In this document: in pieces, positions 1 through 4,931 of the stretch
Numbering within the stretch: the first letter of the stretch is position 1
Layout: the number at the start of each line of letters is the position of its first letter
NCBI GenBank assembly: GCA_002254595.1
Contig: NJEH01000059.1
Coordinates: 1 to 5,363 of the forward strand
Direction: 5' to 3'
Source of the DNA: Thermofilum sp. ex4484_15
Lineage (GTDB): Archaea; Thermoproteota; Thermoprotei; Thermofilales; EX4484-15
Length of the DNA: 5,363 nucleotides
Notes under the pieces: model-generated
What the model was told of the DNA's origin: nothing
Seen by the model: the letters and a program-made list of their open reading frames with translations, nothing else
The model's database searches: none
Program-made: the position numbers and the translations under genes

Positions 1-325
1 TAGCTGGATCGTGTTCACCGCCTTCCCCGCACCTAAATAAGTTCTCGCAGGAAAAGCATGGTATTTCCTTGAGTAGGGGGCTTACGTACTTCTTCTCCCT
101 ATATCTTTTAGCTACTTTAACTAAGTAGGTAAGCTTTCCCTTATAGATGGTCCTCTCCCTCTCTACAATACCTCTCTTCTCTAGCCTAGAAATTATCCTA
201 GCACCGCTTCTACTATCTAAGCCTAGTATACTCCATAACTCCCTCTGGATTAACCCCTTATCGCCCGCTTTCTCTATTAAGGTTATTATCTTACGCTCTA
301 CTTCATCTACTGTACTCCTAGCCAA
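1..325 (-). CDS. TFE-beta (TFIIE-beta / RPC39-like) transcription initiation factor, partial
   Basis: The N-terminal 108 codons lie on the minus strand, open to the left edge. Residues about 5-75 look like a winged helix: a basic, amphipathic segment with the recognition-helix-like stretch SRSGARIISRLEKRGIV (38-54), followed by a wing. A basic linker then leads to C90-x2-C93-x5-C99 and GEGGEHDPA. This closely matches the C-terminal 4Fe-4S motif of eukaryotic RPC39 (C-x2-C-x5-C-x10-C, with an EGGE...P core), so the fourth Cys is predicted at about residue 110, just outside the window. In archaea TFE-beta pairs with TFE-alpha to promote open-complex formation by RNA polymerase. The start is inferred as TTG (323-325), because an in-frame stop lies at 338-340 and no ATG or GTG falls between. 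A weak GGTG Shine-Dalgarno site lies at 334-337. The gene is divergent from the Trm112-like gene. A plain winged-helix FeS regulator is the alternative, but the RPC39-like motif makes it less likely. Confidence 0.83.
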   Translation of the reverse strand, partial: MARSTVDEVERKIITLIEKAGDKGLIQRELWSILGLDSRSGARIISRLEKRGIVERERTIYKGKLTYLVKVAKRYREKKYVSPLLKEIPCFSCENLFRCGEGGEHDPA

Positions 326-377
326 TAATTGGCACCCTTATCGTTACTTCATCACCTAGAAATACTGTCGTTTCACG

Positions 378-385
378 CTTTTAAG
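378..385 (-). promoter_or_regulatory. Candidate TATA box for the TFE-beta gene
   Basis: On the minus strand this reads CTTAAAAG, a plausible archaeal box A. Transcription starting about 25-27 bases downstream (around 355) would give a leader of roughly 30 bases that includes the GGTG ahead of the TTG start. Assigned by sequence and spacing only. Confidence 0.4.
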
Positions 386-423
386 CTTTAATCGTAACGT
401 ATTAAAATAGGTTTAGAACCACC

Positions 424-431
424 GATTTAAG
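424..431 (+). promoter_or_regulatory. Candidate TATA box for the Trm112-like gene
   Basis: GATTTAAG lies about 58 bases before the ATG at 486. It predicts a transcription start near 454 and a leader of about 30 bases that keeps the Shine-Dalgarno site at 476-481. Other AT-rich candidates are ATTAAAATA (401-409) and ATTTAATTAA (448-457). The last would put the start too close to the Shine-Dalgarno site, so it is less likely. Confidence 0.3.
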
Positions 432-475
432 TAGGAACAGTAAAAGGATTTAATTAACTCACGCAGTTTACATTT

Positions 476-481
476 AGGTGA
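476..481 (+). promoter_or_regulatory. Shine-Dalgarno site of the Trm112-like gene
   Basis: AGGTGA ends four bases before the ATG at 486. It matches the archaeal 16S 3'-end complement (GGAGGTGATC) and fixes the start codon. The gene is therefore translated from a leadered mRNA. Confidence 0.7.
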
Positions 482-485
482 AGCT

Positions 486-881
486 ATGAAGTACAGGTTA
501 ATGGATATACTGGCGTGTCCCTATTGTAAAGTATTTCCATTAAAGTTACTCGTTTTCGAGGAGAGAAATTACGAAAATAGAAAAGCCTTAGGTAAGGTAC
601 CCCTCTGCGAACTTTATTGCCAATATAAGGGTAAGTTCTTAAAGGAACTAGGGGGTCCTCCCCCTTGCGATGAATGTATTAAGAAGGAGGTAGTAGCTGG
701 TATATTGATATGCGAGAAGTGCAATAGATGGTACCCTATAATAGATGAAATACCGGTGCTACTACCAGATGAACTTAGGAAGGAGAAGGAAGACCTAGAA
801 TTCCTCAGGAAGTATAGGAATAATATACCAGAATACGTACTTTATAAAGGTAAGCCCTTTAACCTCTCTAAGCCTTCCTAG
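486..881 (+). CDS. Trm112-like zinc-binding methyltransferase activator, extended form
   Basis: This 131-residue protein opens with MKYRLMDILACPYCK, which fits the Trm112/UPF0434 family. Family members are small zinc proteins that stabilise and activate SAM-dependent methyltransferases acting on tRNA, rRNA and release factors (Mtq2, Trm9 and Trm11 types). The canonical zinc knuckle is C11-x2-C14 paired with C76-x2-C79, followed by the family's hydrophobic strand (RWYPIIDEIPVLLPDE, 81-96). Between the two halves lies an insert of about 40 residues with four more cysteines, C41-x3-C45 and C61-x2-C64, which could bind a second metal. The length exceeds compact bacterial members (about 60 residues) but resembles the larger archaeal and eukaryotic ones. 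The C-terminal 35 residues are charged. It is divergent from TFE-beta and sits about 80 bases ahead of tyrS on the same strand. Its methyltransferase partner is not in the window. Confidence 0.82.
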   Translation: MKYRLMDILACPYCKVFPLKLLVFEERNYENRKALGKVPLCELYCQYKGKFLKELGGPPPCDECIKKEVVAGILICEKCNRWYPIIDEIPVLLPDELRKEKEDLEFLRKYRNNIPEYVLYKGKPFNLSKPS

Positions 882-906
882 CCTTCGGTTGCTTGGGGAG
901 ACTAAA

Positions 907-915
907 CTAAAATAG
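907..915 (+). promoter_or_regulatory. Candidate TATA box for the tyrS-gltX-DUF72 operon
   Basis: CTAAAATAG lies in the gap between the Trm112-like gene and tyrS. It predicts a start of transcription around 937-940, which leaves a leader of about 22-25 bases before the ATG at 962. CTTAAAC (926-932) is a weaker alternative. Read-through from the Trm112-like gene is also possible, because no convincing terminator lies between them. Confidence 0.3.
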
Positions 916-961
916 CCCTTATGACCTTAAACCTCTAGGAAGGGGATTGGTGTCTTCGATC

Positions 962-2053
962 ATGGATATAGAAAGGAAGATGGAATTAATAACTAGGGAA
1001 CCTACAGTAGAGGTCATAACCTTAGAGGACCTTAGGGAGTTATTAGAAACGAAGGAGAGGCCCATAGCTTATAACGGTTTCGAACCTTCAGGCCCCGTAC
1101 ACTTAGGTACCGGTCTAATATGCGTTTATAAGGTTAAGGATCTCTTAAAAGCCGGGGTTAAAGTAAAGGTATTCCTAGCTACGTACCACGCTTGGATTAA
1201 TAATAAGCTAGGCGGGGACTTAAGTAGGATAAGATTGGCTGCCTTGCACTTTAAACATGCTTGGAGATCGTTAGGGATAAGCGAGGATTCAGTAGAGTAC
1301 GTTTGCGCGGATGAACTTTACGATGATGTGGAATATTGGCGCAAGGTGTTATTAATAGCTAGGGAGTTAAGCATAACTAGAGCTAAGAGGACCTTGGAAA
1401 TAGCTGGTAGGAAGGAATTCGAAGCTAAGAAAGTAGCTGATTTAATGTATACGCCTATGCAGGTAGCGGATATCTTCCACCTAGGAGTAGATATCTGTCA
1501 ACTAGGTAGCGATCAGAGAAAGGCTAACGTTATAGCTAGGGAATTAGGCCTCAAGTTAGGATATTGGAAACCAGTATGCGTTCACCATCATTTATTACAG
1601 GGTTTAGCCCCGCCCCCTGTATGGCCGATACCTAACGAGAGGAAGGGGGAGATCTTCTCTAGCATAAAGATGAGTAAAAGCAAGCCCTACACTGCCATCT
1701 ACATTTACGATAGCCCGGAGGAAATAAGGGCCAAGCTAAGGAAGGCGTTCTGCCCTCCTAAGGAAGTAGAGTACAATCCAGTACTGGATATAACTAGGTA
1801 TATAATATTCAGAGAGAAGGATAGGCTGGAAGTAAAACTATCCGCTAAATTGGGCGGTAAGGTTAAGGAATACCTAAGTTATAGGGAATTAGAAGAGGAT
1901 TACAGGAAGGGGTTAATACATCCTTTAGACTTAAAGGAAGCCGTAGCTGAAACGTTAATAGAAATATTGGAGCCCGTTAGGAGGTATTTCAGCTCCAATA
2001 AGGAGGCCTTAAAGACCTTAGAATTTATTAAGGGGGTAGAAATTACTAGATGA
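962..2053 (+). CDS. tyrS: Tyrosyl-tRNA synthetase, archaeal type
   Basis: Class Ic synthetase that charges tRNA-Tyr with tyrosine in the cytoplasm. From the ATG at 962 the protein has 363 residues. The Rossmann-fold active site shows AYNGFEPSGPVHLGTG (36-51), with the HIGH motif as HLGT at 47-50 and the family tyrosine-binding Tyr at 37. Y163-x3-Q167-x2-D170 and Q185 (within GSDQRK) correspond to the M. jannaschii TyrRS residues Y151, Q155, D158 and Q173 that contact tyrosine, which argues for Tyr rather than Trp. A canonical KMSKS is at 236-240. The C-terminal third is the anticodon-binding domain. In-frame TTG (947) and GTG (950) are alternative starts, adding five or four residues. I prefer ATG 962 because GGTG at 949-952 is a suitably spaced Shine-Dalgarno site and the N-terminus is already longer than that of M. 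jannaschii TyrRS. Its stop overlaps the gltX start (ATGA), implying translational coupling. Confidence 0.95.
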   Translation: MDIERKMELITREPTVEVITLEDLRELLETKERPIAYNGFEPSGPVHLGTGLICVYKVKDLLKAGVKVKVFLATYHAWINNKLGGDLSRIRLAALHFKHAWRSLGISEDSVEYVCADELYDDVEYWRKVLLIARELSITRAKRTLEIAGRKEFEAKKVADLMYTPMQVADIFHLGVDICQLGSDQRKANVIARELGLKLGYWKPVCVHHHLLQGLAPPPVWPIPNERKGEIFSSIKMSKSKPYTAIYIYDSPEEIRAKLRKAFCPPKEVEYNPVLDITRYIIFREKDRLEVKLSAKLGGKVKEYLSYRELEEDYRKGLIHPLDLKEAVAETLIEILEPVRRYFSSNKEALKTLEFIKGVEITR

Positions 2054-3813
2054 ACGGTTACGTAAGGTTAGCGAGAGAATTAGCCTTTAAGTACGCCTTA
2101 GCTAATGCGGTTAAGTTCGGAGGTAAGGCTAAGGTAGAAGCTGTATTAAGTAAAGTTTTTGCGGAGAAGCCGGAGCTAAGGGCGTTAGCTAGGTCCGTAG
2201 TAAGCGTAGTAAGGGAGGTAGTAAATGAAGTAAACGCCATGGGATTAGAAAAGCAGAAGAGGATCCTCGAGGAGAGATGGCCTAGCCTCCTCGAGAGGAA
2301 GAGCGGGGAGGAGGTAAAAGGACTACCTCCTTTGCCTAACGCTGAGAGGTACAAATTGATAAAAACTAGGTTCGCCCCAAACCCGGATTTCGTTTTAACT
2401 TTAGGTAACGCAAGGCCTGCTATACTTAGCTATGAATACGCTAGGAGGTATAGGGGGAAGTTCGTATTAAGGTTTGAGGATACGGATCCTAAGACCAAGA
2501 GGCCCCTTAGGGAAGCTTACGAATTGATAAAGGAGGATTTAAGGTGGCTCGGTTTAAAGTGGGATGAGGAGTACGTACAATCGTTAAGGATGGAAATATA
2601 TTATAAATATATTAGAAAATTATTAAGCAAAGGTAACGCATACGTATGTACGTGTTCTTACGAAACCATAAGGGAGAATAGAGTTAAGGGGGTTAGGTGC
2701 GAACATGCTAACCTAAGCCCCGAGGAATCGTTAGAGTTATGGGATAGGATGTTAGAAGGCTACTTCGGTGAGGGAGAGGCAGTAGTAAGGGTAAAGACGG
2801 ATCTAAAACATCCAGACCCTTCGGTAAGGGATTGGATAGCGTTTAGGATAATAGATACTTCTAAGTACCCTCATCCGATAGTAGGGGATAAGTACATAAT
2901 ATGGCCTACTTATAACTTCGCTTGCGCTGTTGACGATCATGAAATGGGTATAACTCACATCTTAAGGGCTAAGGAGCATATAACTAATACCGTTAAACAG
3001 GGTTATATTTACTCATACTTAAATTGGGAGCCTCCGGAGGCCATACATTTCGGTAGGATAAATTTAGAGGGGTTAATCTTAAGTAAATCGTGGATGAGAA
3101 AGGGAATAGAGGAAGGGGCATATGAATCATGGGATGATATAAGGTTAGGTACCTTAAGGGCGTTAAGGAGGAGAGGTATAGTACCAGAGACTATTTGGGA
3201 AATCGTGCTGGATGTAGGAGTTAAACCGTCAGGGGCTACGATTAAGCTAGCTAACTTGCACGCCATAAATAGGAAGTACCTAGAGCCTACGTCTGATAGG
3301 TACATGTTCGTTCTTGATCCGTTAAGGGCTTCAATAGAGTACGATAAGGAGCTTAAAGCTAAGCTACTTAACCATCCCTCGTATCCGGAGAGGGGTTTTA
3401 GGGAGATAGTACTTAAACCCGTAAATGGCTCGATAAGTATTTACTTAGATGGTAGGGATGCCGATTACTTAACCTCCGGTAAGGAATTTAGATTAATGGG
3501 TTTAGGCAACGTTAAGGTAATAGGTAGGGACGGGGGAGTAATCCTCTTAAAGCTAGCGAGTTTGGAATTAGAGGAGGCCAAACGTAGGAAACTTAAGGTC
3601 CTACAGTGGGTACCTTCAAAGGGTAATGTAAAGGTGGAGGTGCTTAAGGCGAATTGGACCAAGCCCCCTACCTTAGACGTAATAAGGGGATTGGGCGAGG
3701 GTTACCTCGTTAACTTAAGGCCCGGTGATACGGTACAATTTGTAAGGTTCGGATTCGTAAAGGTGGAGGAAGTGAAAGACGGTTACCTTAAAGTGGTCTA
3801 CGCTCACGAATAG
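2050..3813 (+). CDS. gltX: Glutamyl-tRNA synthetase, archaeal type
   Basis: Class Ib synthetase that attaches glutamate to tRNA-Glu. In archaea, which lack GlnRS, GluRS normally also charges tRNA-Gln for later amidation by GatDE. The 587 residues are typical of archaeal GluRS. The order is a helical N-terminal domain (1-100), a Rossmann catalytic domain starting at RFAPNPD (107-113), RFEDTDP (141-147), a probable zinc knuckle C200-x-C202-x14-C217-x-H219, an SKS loop in ILSKS (343-347), and two beta-barrel-like anticodon-binding domains from about residue 400. The beta-barrel C-terminus places it with the archaeal/eukaryotic GluRS-GlnRS group and not with bacterial GluRS. The HIGH signature is divergent: TLGN at 117-120, where the usual first His is Thr. 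The ATG at 2050 overlaps the tyrS stop, so translation probably depends on tyrS termination and re-initiation. Confidence 0.96.
   Translation: MNGYVRLARELAFKYALANAVKFGGKAKVEAVLSKVFAEKPELRALARSVVSVVREVVNEVNAMGLEKQKRILEERWPSLLERKSGEEVKGLPPLPNAERYKLIKTRFAPNPDFVLTLGNARPAILSYEYARRYRGKFVLRFEDTDPKTKRPLREAYELIKEDLRWLGLKWDEEYVQSLRMEIYYKYIRKLLSKGNAYVCTCSYETIRENRVKGVRCEHANLSPEESLELWDRMLEGYFGEGEAVVRVKTDLKHPDPSVRDWIAFRIIDTSKYPHPIVGDKYIIWPTYNFACAVDDHEMGITHILRAKEHITNTVKQGYIYSYLNWEPPEAIHFGRINLEGLILSKSWMRKGIEEGAYESWDDIRLGTLRALRRRGIVPETIWEIVLDVGVKPSGATIKLANLHAINRKYLEPTSDRYMFVLDPLRASIEYDKELKAKLLNHPSYPERGFREIVLKPVNGSISIYLDGRDADYLTSGKEFRLMGLGNVKVIGRDGGVILLKLASLELEEAKRRKLKVLQWVPSKGNVKVEVLKANWTKPPTLDVIRGLGEGYLVNLRPGDTVQFVRFGFVKVEEVKDGYLKVVYAHE
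2266..2295 (+). other. Perfect 9-bp inverted repeat inside gltX
   Basis: CTCGAGGAG (2266-2274) is the reverse complement of CTCCTCGAG (2287-2295), with a 12-base loop. It lies in the coding region for the charged linker after the N-terminal domain (ILEERWPSLLERKSGEE). The base-pairing is seen directly. Whether it folds or matters in the mRNA is unknown, and the repeated Leu-Glu-Arg/Glu codons could produce it by chance. Confidence 0.4.
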
Positions 3814-3818
3814 GTGAT
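3812..3818 (+). promoter_or_regulatory. Shine-Dalgarno site of the DUF72 gene, overlapping the gltX stop
   Basis: AGGTGAT shares bases with the gltX stop TAG (3811-3813) and ends four bases before the ATG at 3823. It favours that ATG over the in-frame GTG at 3814, which lies inside the site itself. The arrangement places the two genes on one mRNA with coupled translation. Confidence 0.7.
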
Positions 3819-3822
3819 AGGC

Positions 3823-4593
3823 ATGCCTCCACTAATTAAAGTGGGTACCTGTGGTTGGTCTGCTAAGGGGGGTATGAAGGCTTATTACGATTACTTTAAA
3901 GTAATAGAGGTACAGAGGACATTCTATAAGCTACCTAAGTTAGAAACCTTGAACAGGTGGAGGAACGAGGCCCCGGAGGATTTCGAGTTCTGTTTAAAGG
4001 CTTGGCAAGTAATTACCCATCCGCCGAGTTCCCCAACCTGGAGGAAAGCGGGTTTAAAGGTAAGGGAGGAGGAGAGGGAAGGTTATGGCTATTTTAAACC
4101 TAGTGAGGTTAACTTAAGGGCTTGGGAACTCGTTAAGGAAACTTGTAAGGCCTTAAGGGCTAAATTATGTATATTTCAGACACCCCCCTCATTTAACTAT
4201 ACTGAGGATAACGTAAGGAACGTACTTGCCTTCTTTAAAGTCATAAGGAGGGACGATTTGCTTCTAGCTTGGGAACCTAGGGGTGATTGGTACGAACATG
4301 GGAGAGAATTAAGGAATATATTAAAGGAGGCGAACTTAATCCATGTAGTGGATCCCCTTAGGAGAGAGCCTCTCTACTTAGGGGAAATCTGTTACTTTAG
4401 ATTGCATGGATTAGGAGGGAGGGAGGTGAATTATAAGTATAAATATACTGAGGGCGATCTAATCAAGCTCCTAAACTTCCTAGAAGAGTTAAGCTGTCGC
4501 GTAGCTTACGTGCTCTTCAATAACGTATACATGTTCGAGGATGCTTTACGCTTTAAACACTTAGCTTCTGAAAGCGGACTAGAAGTATTATAA
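3823..4593 (+). CDS. DUF72 (YecE-like) TIM-barrel protein
   Basis: This 256-residue soluble protein carries the DUF72/YecE family signatures in order: VGTCGW (7-12), VIEVQRTFYKLP (27-38), FCLKAWQVITHP (56-67), WEPRGDW (150-156), FRLHG (192-196) and FNNVYMFEDAL, with the paired Asn at 233-234. The family folds as a TIM barrel with a conserved polar pocket (Glu, Arg, His, Asn). Its biochemical role is not established, so I assign none. Length is normal and all signature residues are present, suggesting a working protein. There is no signal peptide or membrane segment. The start is ATG 3823, set by the Shine-Dalgarno site; GTG 3814 would add three residues. It is the last gene of the tyrS-gltX operon, nine bases after the gltX stop, so it is probably produced together with the synthetases. 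Confidence 0.93.
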   Translation: MPPLIKVGTCGWSAKGGMKAYYDYFKVIEVQRTFYKLPKLETLNRWRNEAPEDFEFCLKAWQVITHPPSSPTWRKAGLKVREEEREGYGYFKPSEVNLRAWELVKETCKALRAKLCIFQTPPSFNYTEDNVRNVLAFFKVIRRDDLLLAWEPRGDWYEHGRELRNILKEANLIHVVDPLRREPLYLGEICYFRLHGLGGREVNYKYKYTEGDLIKLLNFLEELSCRVAYVLFNNVYMFEDALRFKHLASESGLEVL

Positions 4594-4641
4594 TCCTAAT
4601 TTTACAATAAAAAGATTATTATTTAATGTTAAATAAGTGCC
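4594..4641. terminator. Convergent AT-rich intergenic region, probable bidirectional terminator
   Basis: These 48 bases separate the stops of the DUF72 gene (plus) and the small membrane protein gene (minus). The plus strand has TTTT at 4600-4603 followed by further T-rich sequence. The minus strand has TTTTT (complement of 4609-4613) shortly after the stop. Crenarchaeal termination typically uses such U-rich tracts. A weak six-pair stem (4590-4595 with 4614-4619) is present but not convincing. Confidence 0.5.
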
Positions 4642-4830
4642 TTAGGCTTTAGGAGCTGCCCCACCCTCCTTAATTAGGAAGGTTAGGGCGCCGAATATTA
4701 TTACTAATATACCCCAGGCTACCTCTCCCCACTTTAGTATATCCGCTTTACCTAGGAAAGCGAAGGGCCATACTGCGGCTAGTATACCCCAAATTATTTG
4801 AAGTACTCCTATTATGTACTTTAACTTCAT
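4642..4830 (-). CDS. Small two-helix membrane protein, function unknown
   Basis: The 62-residue protein has two predicted membrane helices, about residues 6-26 and 36-53. They are joined by a short charged loop (GKADILKWGE) and followed by a polar tail (KEGGAAPKA). The two helices look alike: both carry WGIL (14-17 and 39-42, 25 residues apart) followed by hydrophobic and aromatic residues. The pattern, including a Gly-rich helix ending in VWPFAF, recalls the short repeat unit of DUF308/HdeD-type membrane proteins, but this is resemblance only and I assign no function. A Shine-Dalgarno-like GGTGGGG (minus strand, 4833-4839) precedes the ATG, and a TATA-like element lies upstream, so it appears to be a real, separately transcribed gene. 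Its neighbours do not suggest a role. Confidence 0.75.
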   Translation of the reverse strand: MKLKYIIGVLQIIWGILAAVWPFAFLGKADILKWGEVAWGILVIIFGALTFLIKEGGAAPKA

Positions 4831-4862
4831 TTACCCCACCCTTCTGTCTAACTATGCGTCTC

Positions 4863-4870
4863 TATTTAAA
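4863..4870 (-). promoter_or_regulatory. Candidate TATA box for the small membrane protein gene
   Basis: The minus strand reads TTTAAATA, a good archaeal box A, within a longer AT-rich run. A transcription start about 26 bases downstream (near 4840) would give a leader of about 10 bases, just enough for the GGTGGGG Shine-Dalgarno site before the ATG at 4830. Confidence 0.5.
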
Positions 4871-4877
4871 TTTTATC

Positions 4878-4892
4878 AAAAATATTAATATT
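4878..4892 (-). terminator. Possible terminator of the metallopeptidase gene
   Basis: About 40 bases past the stop at 4932, the minus strand reads AATATTAATATT followed by more Ts, giving a TTTTT run preceded by a C-rich stretch (4893-4898). A U-rich tract of this kind can terminate archaeal transcription. It lies just upstream of the next gene's TATA-like box. Confidence 0.35.
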
Positions 4893-4931
4893 GGGGGGAG
4901 AGATTAAACATATACCCCTTCAATGGCCTCC

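Noticed and set aside
280..356. C/D-box guide RNA on the minus strand (GTGATGA at 349-355 and a GATGA further on)
   Set aside because: The C-box-like sequence is followed by no CTGA D or D' box at guide-RNA spacing, and the second element lies inside the TFE-beta coding region. The match is probably a Shine-Dalgarno-like sequence or chance.
147..359. Plus-strand 70-residue open frame over the left region
   Set aside because: It lies opposite the TFE-beta frame, which has clear domain logic and an RPC39-like cysteine motif. The plus-strand translation is low-complexity Leu/Ser/Ile with no recognisable domain.
342..399. CGTTAC / GTAACG inverted repeat in the divergent region
   Set aside because: Only six bases per arm with about 46 bases between them; expected by chance, so not reported as an operator.
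868..900. Repeated AGCCTTC and a possible hairpin after the Trm112-like gene
   Set aside because: The arms do not form a stem of useful length and no T-tract follows. It is too weak to call a terminator.
947..961. TTG (947) or GTG (950) as the tyrS start
   Set aside because: Both are in frame and possible, but GGTG at 949-952 is well spaced for ATG 962, and the N-terminus from 962 already covers the whole TyrRS fold.
2058..3662. Minus-strand open frames within gltX (2058-2354, 3009-3305, 3465-3662)
   Set aside because: They are antisense to well-supported GluRS coding sequence, Ser/Leu/Thr-rich in the way expected of antisense frames, and show no domain or ribosome binding site of interest.
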